Origin: Oscillospiraceae bacterium
GTDB lineage: Bacteria > Bacillota > Clostridia > Oscillospirales > Oscillospiraceae
Assembly: GCA_015068325.1 (NCBI GenBank)
Contig: SVKQ01000015.1
Span: forward strand, 292,703-329,871
Reading direction: 5' to 3'
DNA length: 37,169 nt
How positions within the stretch are numbered: the first letter of the stretch is position 1; every line of letters starts with the position of its first letter. The notes under the pieces were generated by a model. It was not told the DNA's origin. It saw only the letters and a list, made by a program, of their open reading frames with translations, and made no database searches. Made by a program: the position numbers and the translations under genes. Positions 23,888 to 31,999 of this stretch are shown in pieces.

Positions 23888-24499
23888 ATGGCACATATGG
23901 TCACAGTAGACGCGATGGGCGAGCAGTGTCCGATCCCCGTCGTCAAGGCGACGAAGGCCATCGGCGAGCTGGCCGGCCCGGCCACGGTAGAGGTCCATGT
24001 GGACAACGAGACGGCGGTGCAGAATCTGCTGCGCATGGCCGCCGGCAAGGGCTTTGCCGCCAGGAGTCAGCAGGCGGAACCAAGACATTTCGTCGTCACC
24101 ATCGAGGCGGATCGCCCTGTCGAGCCGTCGGATGAGCCCGTCGCCTGTCTGCCCGACCTGCGGGGCGATATCGTGGTGGCTGTCGGCTCCGCCGCCATGG
24201 GCACCGGCAGCGATGAGCTGGGCAAGACGCTGATGAAGGGCTTCCTCTATGCCGTTTCCCAGCAGGAACAGTTGCCCAGAACCATCCTGTTTTTCAACGG
24301 CGGCGCTTATCTGACCACCGAAGGCTCCGCCTCGCTGGAGGATCTGCGCACCATGGAGGCCCAGGGCGTGGAGATCCTGACCTGCGGCACCTGTTTGGAT
24401 TTCTACGGTCTGAAGGAAAAGCTGGCTGTGGGCGGCGTGACCAACATGTATGCCATCGTGGAAAAACTCACCCGAGCCGCCAAGGTGATCAGACCGTGA
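23888..24499 (+). CDS. yedF: Selenium metabolism protein YedF
   Basis: 203-residue two-domain protein. The N-terminal TusA-like domain has EQCPIPVVKA with Cys14; the C-terminal DsrE-like domain has AMGTGSDELGKTLMKGFLYA-type sequence and Cys166/Cys169 in CGTCLDFYG. The YedF family is genomically tied to selenium use; it probably carries or delivers reduced selenium, with no reaction proven. ATG at 23888 has GAGAGGGAGG upstream. The downstream DUF3343 gene starts on a GTG overlapping its stop codon. Confidence 0.95.
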   Translation: MAHMVTVDAMGEQCPIPVVKATKAIGELAGPATVEVHVDNETAVQNLLRMAAGKGFAARSQQAEPRHFVVTIEADRPVEPSDEPVACLPDLRGDIVVAVGSAAMGTGSDELGKTLMKGFLYAVSQQEQLPRTILFFNGGAYLTTEGSASLEDLRTMEAQGVEILTCGTCLDFYGLKEKLAVGGVTNMYAIVEKLTRAAKVIRP

Positions 24500-24732
24500 G
24501 GGAAAAGCATCTGCGCGTGATCCTGACCTTTCACACCACCACCGACGCCATGGCTATGGAGGCCTGCTGCACCGAAAAGGGCATCTCCGGGCGACTGATC
24601 CCCGTGCCCACCGTCATCACCGCCGGCTGCGGCCTGTGCTGGAGCGCGCCGCCGGAGGAACAGGAGGCGGCCCTTTTTGCTGCGAAGACGGCCGGCATCC
24701 CCGTGGCCGGTGTCTACCAGATGATGATCTGA
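24496..24732 (+). CDS. DUF3343 protein coupled to yedF
   Basis: A 78-residue paralogue of the 22978 gene. Seen: RVILTFHTTTDAMAMEACC and AGCGLCWSAP, with Cys24, 25, 45 and 48, so it has two more Cys than its paralogue. It starts on GTG at 24496, overlapping the yedF TGA by 4 nt. Unknown function; its link to yedF supports a thiol or selenium-handling role (inference). Confidence 0.85.
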   Translation: MREKHLRVILTFHTTTDAMAMEACCTEKGISGRLIPVPTVITAGCGLCWSAPPEEQEAALFAAKTAGIPVAGVYQMMI

Positions 24733-24770
24733 CCGCCGCAGCCCCATACAATTGAAAACGCCGCTCCGAG

Positions 24771-24798
24771 GGAGGCACTTCATAAGAAGGCTGCCTCC
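24771..24798 (+). terminator. Weak hairpin after the yedF operon
   Basis: Stem GGAGGCA / TGCCTCC, 7 bp with a 14-nt loop, followed by TTCCCATTTG. A plausible but weak terminator. Confidence 0.35.
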
Positions 24799-24820
24799 TT
24801 CCCATTTGAACATGGAAGCA

Positions 24821-24848
24821 CTGACTACGTCAGTCACAATGGTATAAT
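24821..24848 (+). promoter_or_regulatory. Promoter of the vanZ-like gene
   Basis: CTGACT (24821-24826), 16-bp spacer, perfect TATAAT (24843-24848) with an extended -10 (TGG). The -35 lies in a small dyad ACTGAC-TAC-GTCAGT (24820-24834), a possible operator. Confidence 0.65.
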
Positions 24849-24888
24849 GACTAAAACAACTCATGGTTTTTTTGGGGAGGGAGAATAA

Positions 24889-25422
24889 GTGATAGAGATA
24901 TCATTTTTCACATTAGAGGTCGCCTTTACAGCAATCTGGTTGCTCATAAGGATCATCATATGGGTAAAGCAAAAAAGAGTAGACTGGAGGCGGGAGGCAG
25001 TTCTGCTGTTGATGTATATCAATCTTGCTGTCATCATCCGGTTCGTGTTTTTCCCAAGGACGTTGGTTGCCGGACACGTACAGCCTCTTGTTTTTGAGAT
25101 GGCGGCAATATTTCCTTTGCGTATAAATCTGGTCCCATTGGCCCACCTTTTTGATTATGGCAGTGTCCGAGATACCATTTGGAATGTGGTTGGCAATGCG
25201 GCGATGTTTATCCCCAGCGGCATTGTGCTGCCCATCGTATACAGAAAGCTGAACAGCTTTTGGAAAGTAGTCGCAGCCGGTGCGTCTATTTCACTGTGCA
25301 TAGAGATCCTGCAGTTGCCTTTTGCCTCCAGGGCTTCAGATATTGATGATCTGATTTTGAATACGCTTGGAGTAGTTGTCGGATATGGGATCTATGCGGC
25401 TATCAAACGGTTTAGACGATAA
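24889..25422 (+). CDS. VanZ-family membrane protein
   Basis: 177 residues with four to five hydrophobic segments. The VanZ-like core has RINLVPLAHLFDYGSVRDTIWNVVGN-type sequence (PL..NL.P...N..GN pattern), CIEILQLPFASRASDIDDLILNTLG and a C-terminal basic tail. VanZ relatives include a teicoplanin-resistance protein, but most are of unknown function; no resistance claim is made. GTG start at 24889 is preceded by GGGGAGGGAG. Base composition is clearly more AT-rich than neighbours, which suggests a separate origin. It interrupts the stretch between yedF and pyrG. Confidence 0.82.
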   Translation: MIEISFFTLEVAFTAIWLLIRIIIWVKQKRVDWRREAVLLLMYINLAVIIRFVFFPRTLVAGHVQPLVFEMAAIFPLRINLVPLAHLFDYGSVRDTIWNVVGNAAMFIPSGIVLPIVYRKLNSFWKVVAAGASISLCIEILQLPFASRASDIDDLILNTLGVVVGYGIYAAIKRFRR

Positions 25423-25836
25423 CTCCTCGTTTGTCTAGCAGGTCCTTTATGTTCACGGATCTTACAGATATCGGATCTTACCCCTATAATCCAGAATAGA
25501 GAGGCAAAGCAGGCGTGACTACCGCGGTCGCGCCTGCTTTCATATCCTTTTTTGTCGGTAAACACCTGCCTCAAAGCACCTTCCTTACGGGGCACCCCGA
25601 GGGACGGCGTTATCCTCTTCCTTTCTCCCGCCTGAAAGGGCGGGTCCAAGTTTACTTTACACCTCTTTTTCCCTCCCTGCAAGAGACAATTTGGCCTGTG
25701 GGGAAATTTTCGTAGACTGTCATAAAATGGAAAATCCGCGTCTCTGGAATTTTGTGATATCTCCGCATTGACGTGTCTCCTGTCCGGCAGGAAAATGGGT
25801 ACATTATTTTAAATATCGAAAAGAGGGGACGCACAC
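25423..25836. other. Non-coding stretch between vanZ-like gene and pyrG
   Basis: 414 bp without a credible gene. It holds the terminator at 25506-25540, a small hairpin CCCGCC/GGCGGG at 25627-25644, and a short dyad TCCTG-TCCGG-CAGGA near 25778-25793. I found no convincing consensus promoter for pyrG and no G-rich leader typical of pyrG attenuation. Confidence 0.6.
25506..25540 (+). terminator. Terminator after the vanZ-like gene
   Basis: 10-bp stem AAAGCAGGCG / CGCCTGCTTT with a 15-nt loop, followed by CATATCCTTTTTTG. Confidence 0.78.
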
Positions 25837-27447
25837 ATGAAGTACATCTTTATTACTGGCGGCGTGGTGTCCGGGCTGGGCAAGGGCATCTGCGCAGCCT
25901 CGCTGGGCCGGCTGCTGAAACAGCGGGGCCTGCGGGTGCGCAACCAGAAGTTCGACCCCTATCTGAACGTGGACCCCGGCACCATGAACCCCCTGCAGCA
26001 CGGCGAGGTCTTTGTCACTGACGACGGCGCCGAGACCGACCTGGATCTGGGCCACTACGAGCGCTTTGTGGACGAGGATCTGACAGAGAACAGCTCCATC
26101 TCCTCCGGCAAGATCTACTGGGCCGTGCTGAACCGGGAGCGGCAGGGCGGTTATCTGGGCGGCACGGTGCAGATCATCCCCCATGTGACCGACGAGATCA
26201 AGCGGCGCATCTACGCCACCTCTGAGCAGGAGGCGGACGTGGTGATCGCCGAGATCGGCGGCACTGTGGGGGACATCGAGAGTCAGCCCTTTCTGGAGGC
26301 CATCCGGCAGGTGGCGGCGGAGCAGGGCCGGCAGAACGTGCTCTACATCCATGTGCCCCTGATCGTCCAGATCCCCGGCAGCGGCGAGCTGAAGAGCAAG
26401 CCCACCCAGCACTCCGTCAAGGAGCTTTTGAGCCTGGGCATCCAGCCGGACGTGCTGGTCTGCCGCACCGACGCGCCCATCACGGAGGATGTCCGCCGCA
26501 AGATCGCCCTGTTCTGCAACGTAGCGCCGGAGTGTGTCATCCAGAACACCACCGCCCACACCCTGTACGAGATACCGCTGCTGCTGCACCGGGAGGGGTT
26601 GGATGAGGTGGTGTGCCGCCGTCTGGGGCTGGCCTGTCCCGCGCCGGAGCTGCGGGAGTGGTCTGCCATGGTGGAGTCCATCAAAACCACCACCCGGCAC
26701 ACCGCCATCGCACTGGTGGGCAAATACATCAGCCTCCACGACGCCTATCTCAGCGTGGTAGAGTCTCTCTTCCACGCCGGCATTGCCAACGGGACGCTGG
26801 TAGACATCCGCTGGGTGGACAGCGAGCAGCTGACGGAGGAAAATGCCGACGAGATGCTGGGCGGCTGTGACGGCATCCTGGTACCGGGCGGTTTCGGCAG
26901 CCGTGGCATCGAGGGTATGGTCACGGCAGCAGCCTGGGCCCGGGAGCGTGCTGTGCCCTACTTCGGCATCTGCCTGGGCATGCAGGTGGCGGTGATCGCC
27001 TTTGCCCGCCGCGCACTGGGCTGGGCCGACGCCAACTCCGCCGAGTTCGACCCCGACACGCCCCATCCCGTCATCGACCTGATGCCCGATCAGGTGCACG
27101 TCACCGCCAAGGGCGGGACCATGCGTCTGGGTCGTTACCCCTGCCTGCTGGCGCCGGACAGCCGCAGCCGGAAGCTGTACGGTACGGCGGAGATCAGCGA
27201 GCGGCATCGACACCGGTACGAGTTCAACAACATTTTCCGGAGACAACTGGTGGCCGCCGGCCTGCAGACGGCGGGTCTGTCGCCGGACGGCACGCTGGTG
27301 GAGGTGGTGGAGGACCCTGCCCACCCCTGGTTCGTGGGCGTGCAGTTCCATCCGGAGTTCAAGAGCCGCCCCAACCGGCCCCATCCGCTGTTCCGCGGCT
27401 TCATCGCAGCAGCTGTACAGCGCAGCCTCTCCCCGACGGACAGATGA
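25837..27447 (+). CDS. pyrG: CTP synthase
   Basis: ATP- and glutamine-dependent amination of UTP to CTP. 536 residues, standard length. The N-terminal synthetase domain begins [20 protein letters not shown] (P-loop-like). The C-terminal glutaminase has Cys379 in YFGICLGMQ and a later VQFHPEF with the catalytic His and Glu. ATG at 25837 follows AAGAGGGGAC. A housekeeping gene with no visible functional link to the selenium genes. Confidence 0.98.
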   Translation: MKYIFITGGVVSGLGKGICAASLGRLLKQRGLRVRNQKFDPYLNVDPGTMNPLQHGEVFVTDDGAETDLDLGHYERFVDEDLTENSSISSGKIYWAVLNRERQGGYLGGTVQIIPHVTDEIKRRIYATSEQEADVVIAEIGGTVGDIESQPFLEAIRQVAAEQGRQNVLYIHVPLIVQIPGSGELKSKPTQHSVKELLSLGIQPDVLVCRTDAPITEDVRRKIALFCNVAPECVIQNTTAHTLYEIPLLLHREGLDEVVCRRLGLACPAPELREWSAMVESIKTTTRHTAIALVGKYISLHDAYLSVVESLFHAGIANGTLVDIRWVDSEQLTEENADEMLGGCDGILVPGGFGSRGIEGMVTAAAWARERAVPYFGICLGMQVAVIAFARRALGWADANSAEFDPDTPHPVIDLMPDQVHVTAKGGTMRLGRYPCLLAPDSRSRKLYGTAEISERHRHRYEFNNIFRRQLVAAGLQTAGLSPDGTLVEVVEDPAHPWFVGVQFHPEFKSRPNRPHPLFRGFIAAAVQRSLSPTDR

Positions 27448-27824
27448 GGCACTGCCGCCTGCTTGCCTGAAGGCCGGGTCTTCAGACAGTTTTCTGCGCA
27501 GGCAAAGCCCTGCCGCAGGCAGCAGTTCCCCTTTGGCCTCTTTAATAAAATATTCTTATAAAATGAATTATTTCTTGCCTTTTCCCTGTTCCCATATCCA
27601 TTTTATACAAAACAAATACAGATTTTATCACATTTCTTACGAAATCCGATACCGCGTATTGACAAGGCGTTCAAAACGTGGTAACATTTTGTTCGTCCGA
27701 TAGTGTAGAACGCAAGCCGACAAAGAAGAACGTTTTGCGACAGTGGGGGTGTCACAGAGGTATTTGACGCGGCGGGCGGCGGCCTCTTCGGGCAAAACTG
27801 AGAAAGAGAAAAGGAGAAATCACT
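27448..27824. other. Non-coding stretch between pyrG and gntP
   Basis: 377 bp without a gene. The first 100 bp can fold in several ways (CTGAAG/CTTCAG at 27467-27485 followed by ACAGTTTTCTG; larger TTGCCTG/CAGGCAA pairing) and probably hold the pyrG terminator. An AT-rich block follows (27541-27650), then the gntP promoter and a leader of about 130 nt with repeated GAACG elements. Confidence 0.55.
27659..27687 (+). promoter_or_regulatory. Promoter of the gntP operon
   Basis: TTGACA (27659-27664), 17-bp spacer, TAACAT (27682-27687). Downstream, TGTAGAAC (27704-27711) and GAAGAACG (27725-27732) repeat GAACG at a 20-bp interval, mirroring the ilvD promoter. Confidence 0.75.
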
Positions 27825-29246
27825 ATGTCTGCTGGCGTATTCGTACTGGTCCTGGCAGCGGCGATCGTTCTGCTGATCCTCCTGATCATCAAGCTGAACG
27901 TGCACCCTGTCATGGCCCTGTTCACCACCGCTCTGCTGACCGGTATCGTCCTTGGTTACGGCGTGACCGGCACAGCTGAAACGATCAGCGCGGGCTTCGG
28001 CAGCACGCTGACCGGCGTCGGCATCACCATTATCCTGGGCGCCATCATTTCCATGGCGATCGAGGATACCGGTGCTGCCAAGTCCATTGCCAACTTCTTC
28101 ATCAAGCTGTTCCGCGGCAAGAACATGGAACTGGCCCCCTCCCTGACGGCCTTCATCATGTCCATCCCCGTGTTCGGCGACATCACCATGGTGCTGACGG
28201 CCCCCATCGCCTCCATGATCTCCAAGCGCAAGCACATCTCTATGTCCACCATGGCCTCCTTTACCGGTCTGGGCCTGTTCCTGACCCACGGTCTGGTGCC
28301 CCCCACCCCCGGCATCCTGGCCATCGCCATCATGTTTGAGGCCGATCTGGGTCTGACCATCGTCTGGGGCGTCGTCTTCTCCCTGATCGCCTTCTTCGCC
28401 ACCTGGCTGCTGCTGCGCAAGTGGACCGAGAAGGAGTGGATCGATCCCAATCCCGAGATGGTCAAGGGTCTGGAAGAGACCAACAGCGACAGTGTGGAGG
28501 ACCTCCTCATCAAGGAGCCCAACCTGCCCGGCACCTTCACCTCTTTCCTGCCCCTGCTGCTGCCCGTGGTGCTGATTTCCCTGTCCTCCTTCGCCAACAT
28601 GTATGCCCCCGAGGGCAGCGCCATCCGCGTGATCTTCACCACCATCGGCCACAAGGTCATCGCCCTGTTCATCGGCGTGCTGTACTCCATCTTCCTGGGC
28701 TACAAGCAGCGCAAGTCCGTCCTCAGAGCCTATGAGGTCAACTTCCCTGCCGAGGCCAACTCCAAGCTGAAGGACATCATCCTCAACAAGTGGGTCGCCC
28801 GCGCCCTGGTCGTCTGCCTGGCTCCCCTGCTGATCACCGCCATGGGCGGCGCTTTCGGCAAGATCCTCAGCAGCGCTCCCGCTCTGGAGCCCTTGTCCCA
28901 GGCCATCGGCAACAGCCCCATCCCCGGCATCCTGGTGCCCTGGGCCGTGGCCGCCATCATGATGACCGCCGTCGGCTCTATGACCACCGCCGGTATGACC
29001 GCCGCCGCGATCGTGCTGCCCATGATGCCCGCTCTGGGCCTGTCCCCCCTGGCCGCTGTCATGGCCATCGGTGCCGGCACCCTGATGGGCAACCACTACA
29101 ACAACTCCGGCTTCTGGGTCATGGGTCAGTTCTTCCACCTGAACAGTAAGCAGTCCCTGAAGTACGTCACCCTGCCCTGCGCCGTTGCCTCTGTGATCGC
29201 GATCGTCGCCATCGCCATTGTCAACGCTGTCGGTCTGCTGGGCTGA
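27825..29246 (+). CDS. GntP-family permease
   Basis: 473-residue polytopic membrane protein of the gluconate:H+ symporter (GntP) family, with a dozen or more hydrophobic segments. Family-like sequence includes SIPVFGDITMVLTAPIA, FLTHGLVPPTPGILAI and NNSGFWVMGQFF near the C-terminus. Members carry gluconate and other sugar acids, glycerate or hydroxy acids. The two dehydrogenases after it and the IlvD/Edd dehydratase nearby favour a sugar acid, but the exact substrate is not readable. ATG at 27825 has AAAAGGAGAAA upstream. Confidence 0.92.
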   Translation: MSAGVFVLVLAAAIVLLILLIIKLNVHPVMALFTTALLTGIVLGYGVTGTAETISAGFGSTLTGVGITIILGAIISMAIEDTGAAKSIANFFIKLFRGKNMELAPSLTAFIMSIPVFGDITMVLTAPIASMISKRKHISMSTMASFTGLGLFLTHGLVPPTPGILAIAIMFEADLGLTIVWGVVFSLIAFFATWLLLRKWTEKEWIDPNPEMVKGLEETNSDSVEDLLIKEPNLPGTFTSFLPLLLPVVLISLSSFANMYAPEGSAIRVIFTTIGHKVIALFIGVLYSIFLGYKQRKSVLRAYEVNFPAEANSKLKDIILNKWVARALVVCLAPLLITAMGGAFGKILSSAPALEPLSQAIGNSPIPGILVPWAVAAIMMTAVGSMTTAGMTAAAIVLPMMPALGLSPLAAVMAIGAGTLMGNHYNNSGFWVMGQFFHLNSKQSLKYVTLPCAVASVIAIVAIAIVNAVGLLG

Positions 29247-29284
29247 TCGCACATACATAGCGTAAGAAGCATTCCCTCTCCGGA

Positions 29285-29307
29285 GGCGCTCTGTTCACCG
29301 GAGCGCC
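29285..29307 (+). other. Hairpin between gntP and the first dehydrogenase gene
   Basis: 7-bp arms GGCGCTC / GAGCGCC followed by CCCGGATGTTTTATC. It could be a partial terminator or an mRNA stability element that lowers downstream expression. Confidence 0.4.
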
Positions 29308-29337
29308 CCCGGATGTTTTATCAAAAGGAGGATCACC

Positions 29338-30126
29338 ATGGATATTCGTTACGACGGAAAAGTCGTCCTGGTCACCGGCGGTTCCGCCGGCATCGGCCTG
29401 TCTGTCGCCGAGCTGTTCGGCTCTCTGGGCGCCCGGATTGCCATCTGCGGCACCAACCCCGTCAAGCTGGAAAAGGCCGCCGATGAGCTGCGCGCCAAGG
29501 GCATCACCGTGTTCAGCCAGCCCTGCGATGTGTCCGACAGCACCTCGCTGGAGCGCTTCGCTGCCGACACCGAGGCGGCGCTGGGTCCCATCGACGTGTG
29601 GGTCAGCAACGCCGGCGTCTGCCCCCAATATGCCATCCTCGACACCGACGAGGCCACCTGGGACAAGACGGTGGACGTCAATATGAAGTCCGTCTATCTG
29701 GGCGCCCGCATCGCCTATCGGCTGATGAAGGAGCGCGGCGGCGTGATCCTTCTGGCCTCCTCCTTCGCCGCGCTGTTCCCGTCCGTGGGCAGCGGCGTGT
29801 ACGCCGCCACCAAGGCGGCCGTCAGTTCCATGACCCGCACGCTGGCCGCCGAGCTGGCGCCCTACGGTATCCGCGTCAACGGCTACATCCCCGGTGTCAT
29901 CGACACGGAGATGAACCGCGAGCGGATTGCCCGGGACGGCGACACCTTGAAGACGCCCATCGCCATGCAGACCTTCGGCGAGCCCATCGACGTGGCCTGG
30001 GGTCTGGCGTTCCTGGCCTCCGATTACGCCCGCTACATCACCGGCACACTGCTGGAGATCACCGGCGGCAAGATGGGCGTCCAGAACCCCGCCAGAGCCT
30101 GGGAAGACAAGCAGACCCGGGGTTGA
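29338..30126 (+). CDS. Short-chain dehydrogenase/reductase (first)
   Basis: 262-residue classical SDR. Cofactor motif TGGSAGIG near residues 14-21, NAG in WVSNAGVCPQY, Ser then Tyr-X3-Lys in VYAATKAA, and a PGVIDTEM loop. ATG at 29338 with AAAGGAGGATCACC upstream. Co-transcribed with gntP and the next SDR. It probably oxidises or reduces a hydroxyl of the imported acid; substrate unknown. Confidence 0.9.
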   Translation: MDIRYDGKVVLVTGGSAGIGLSVAELFGSLGARIAICGTNPVKLEKAADELRAKGITVFSQPCDVSDSTSLERFAADTEAALGPIDVWVSNAGVCPQYAILDTDEATWDKTVDVNMKSVYLGARIAYRLMKERGGVILLASSFAALFPSVGSGVYAATKAAVSSMTRTLAAELAPYGIRVNGYIPGVIDTEMNRERIARDGDTLKTPIAMQTFGEPIDVAWGLAFLASDYARYITGTLLEITGGKMGVQNPARAWEDKQTRG

Positions 30127-30155
30127 GCCCCCCCACACACAGAAAGGAGCCTGTC

Positions 30156-30908
30156 GTGAACGTAAAGAACAAAGTCATCGCCATCACCGGCGCAGCCGGC
30201 GGGCTGGGGGCCGGCATGGCCCGTACGCTGGCCGCGGCCGGCGCAGAGGTCTGGTTGCTGGACCTGGACGAGGCCGGCTGCCTGCGTCTGGCGCAGGAGC
30301 TGACTGCGGCCGGCGGCAACGCCTGCGGGGCACATCTGGATGTGACCGACGAGGCGGAGTGGGCAGCCGTGCTGGGTACCATCGTGACGGAGAGCGGCCG
30401 CCTGGACGTGCTGGTGAACAACGCCGGCATCAACATCCGCAAGCCCATCGAGGAGATGGTCAAGGACGAGTGGATGAAGATGATGGAGGTCAACACCGGC
30501 AGCGTGTTCCTGGGCAGCAAGTACGCCATTCCCATCATGCGGCGGCAGGGCGGCGGCGTCATCATCAACACCTCCTCCGTGTGCGGCCTCATCGGCCATC
30601 GTTTCACGCCGGAGGCCTATACTGCCACCAAAGGCGCCATCACCATGCTGACCAAGTCCATCGCCGCCCGCTATGGCAAGGACGGCGTCCGCTGCAACTC
30701 CATCCACCCCAGCACCGTGGCAACGGCGCTGGTGGCCAAGGCGATGGAGGATCCAGTCTGGCGCGAGAACCGCTTTTCGGAAGTGCCGCTGGGCCGTTTG
30801 GCCTCTGTGGAGGATGTGGCCAACGCCGTGCTGTATCTGGCCAGCGAGGAGGCCTCCTTCCTCAACGGCGTCAGTCTGCCAGTGGACGGCGGTGTGACCT
30901 GCTACTAA
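30156..30908 (+). CDS. Short-chain dehydrogenase/reductase (second)
   Basis: 250-residue classical SDR starting on GTG at 30156 with AAAGGAG upstream. Motifs: TGAAGGLGAG cofactor loop near residues 10-19, VNNAGIN, SSVCGL, YTATKGA catalytic Tyr-X3-Lys, and a C-terminal LPVDGGVTCY typical of this family. Only distantly similar to the preceding SDR. Two different dehydrogenases side by side suggest interconversion through a keto acid, such as epimerisation; this is inference. It ends at a strong terminator. Confidence 0.9.
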   Translation: MNVKNKVIAITGAAGGLGAGMARTLAAAGAEVWLLDLDEAGCLRLAQELTAAGGNACGAHLDVTDEAEWAAVLGTIVTESGRLDVLVNNAGINIRKPIEEMVKDEWMKMMEVNTGSVFLGSKYAIPIMRRQGGGVIINTSSVCGLIGHRFTPEAYTATKGAITMLTKSIAARYGKDGVRCNSIHPSTVATALVAKAMEDPVWRENRFSEVPLGRLASVEDVANAVLYLASEEASFLNGVSLPVDGGVTCY

Positions 30909-30912
30909 AAAC

Positions 30913-30948
30913 AAAACAGCGAAGGAAGCCCCCTTCCTTCGCTGTTTT
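30913..30948. terminator. Bidirectional terminator between SDR and iclR genes
   Basis: Perfect 16-bp stem AAAACAGCGAAGGAAG / CTTCCTTCGCTGTTTT with a 4-nt loop. The A-run on one side and T-run on the other let it serve both converging genes. Confidence 0.95.
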
Positions 30949-30967
30949 CCGTTCTCTCTTCCTGCGC

Positions 30968-31756
30968 TCAGCCCTGTCCGTTGGCGGCCGGATCATAGCG
31001 GAACACCTCGCGTGAAATATCGGCCGCCGCCTGCTTGAGATCGTCCAGCAGCCCGCCTTCCCGGGCGGCCTGGATCCGCGGTGTCATGCCGGACACGCTG
31101 ATGGCACAGGCCACCGTCTCCGGCGCGGAAAACACCGGCACCGCCACGCAGAAGAGTCCCTCGGCGATCTCCTCGTTGTCGGTGGCATAGCCGCTGCGCC
31201 GCACCTCCGCAATCGCCCGGCGCAGCTGCTCCGCCGTGTGGATGGTGTTGGGCGTCATGACCCGCATCCTGCGGGAGAAGACGCGCTCCTGATCCTTTGG
31301 CGGCATGTACGCCAGGATGCATTTGCCGACTCCGGTACAGTGCAGATCGTTGCGGGTGCCGATCCGGGTACCGATATAAATGGCTCCCGAGGACTCCACC
31401 TTGTCCACGTAGATGACGCCGTCGTTTTCCTGTACGGCGCAGTGGGCCGTCTCTCCGTACCGGCGGTTGATCTGCTCCAGATAGGGGTGCACTGCCCGGA
31501 TGATCAGATTCTGCGCCTTCACCGCGTCGGAGAGGCTCAGCAGCTTCAGGCCCAGGGCGTACTTCTGGTTCTCCGCATTCTGCTGCAGATAGCCCAGGTT
31601 GGTCAGTGTGTTGATCAGGCCGAAAGCCGTGCTCTTGTTCAGTTCCAGTCCGTCGGCAATCTCCTTCACGCTCTGCTCGGCGCAGCCGCTGCGGGAAAAC
31701 AGCTCCAAGATGGAAAATGCTCGCTCGACGGACTGTATATTCTTCGTAGTGGCCAT
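30968..31756 (-). CDS. IclR-family transcriptional regulator
   Basis: 262 residues. The N-terminal winged HTH (about 5-70: SVERAFSILELFSR, then SVKEIADGLELNKSTAFGLINTLTNLGYL) is followed by an IclR effector domain (about 80-250). ATG at 31756 has GGGAGGACC upstream. It lies between the gntP-SDR-SDR genes and the dehydratase gene, and is divergent from the latter. A 21-bp palindrome just after its own promoter suggests autorepression. The probable effector is an intermediate of the local sugar-acid pathway (inference). Confidence 0.92.
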   Translation of the reverse strand: MATTKNIQSVERAFSILELFSRSGCAEQSVKEIADGLELNKSTAFGLINTLTNLGYLQQNAENQKYALGLKLLSLSDAVKAQNLIIRAVHPYLEQINRRYGETAHCAVQENDGVIYVDKVESSGAIYIGTRIGTRNDLHCTGVGKCILAYMPPKDQERVFSRRMRVMTPNTIHTAEQLRRAIAEVRRSGYATDNEEIAEGLFCVAVPVFSAPETVACAISVSGMTPRIQAAREGGLLDDLKQAAADISREVFRYDPAANGQG

Positions 31757-31768
31757 ATCGGTCCTCCC

Positions 31769-31789
31769 ATATTCTGTAATGCAGAATAT
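31769..31789. promoter_or_regulatory. Palindrome ATATTCTG-TAATG-CAGAATAT, probable IclR operator
   Basis: 8-bp perfect arms around a 5-nt centre, located a few bases after the expected transcription start of iclR and before its ribosome binding site. The half-site TGYAGAAY recurs in the gntP and ilvD promoters. Confidence 0.65.
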
Positions 31790-31800
31790 TGTTCTTATTC

Positions 31801-31829
31801 ATTATAGTTCATGATGTGAAGACTGTCAA
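31801..31829 (-). promoter_or_regulatory. Promoter of iclR
   Basis: TTGACA (31829-31824), 17-bp spacer, perfect TATAAT (31806-31801). The spacer holds a further loose dyad TTCA-TGATG-TGAA. Confidence 0.88.
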
Positions 31830-31880
31830 TACGCACAAAAATGAACCGGGATATTTTATGGTGCCGGCGCCGATTCGCCG

Positions 31881-31909
31881 TTGACAGACACAATTTGCCC
31901 CTTTATAAT
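31881..31909 (+). promoter_or_regulatory. Promoter of the IlvD/Edd gene
   Basis: Perfect TTGACA (31881-31886), 17-bp spacer, perfect TATAAT (31904-31909). TATAGAAC (31914-31921) and TGTAGAAT (31934-31941) follow at a 20-bp interval. A small hairpin TGCCGG-CTTT-CCGGCA (31952-31967) is in the leader. Confidence 0.9.
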
Positions 31910-31999
31910 AAATTATAGAACGGTAAGCGACAATGTAGAATAGGCTTTGTGTGCCGGCTTTCCGGCATCCGGAAAAATATTGGTAAAGGAGAAAGATTC

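Noticed and set aside
24889-25422. Glycopeptide resistance by VanZ
   Set aside because: No other van genes are present; VanZ-like proteins are mostly of unrelated or unknown function.
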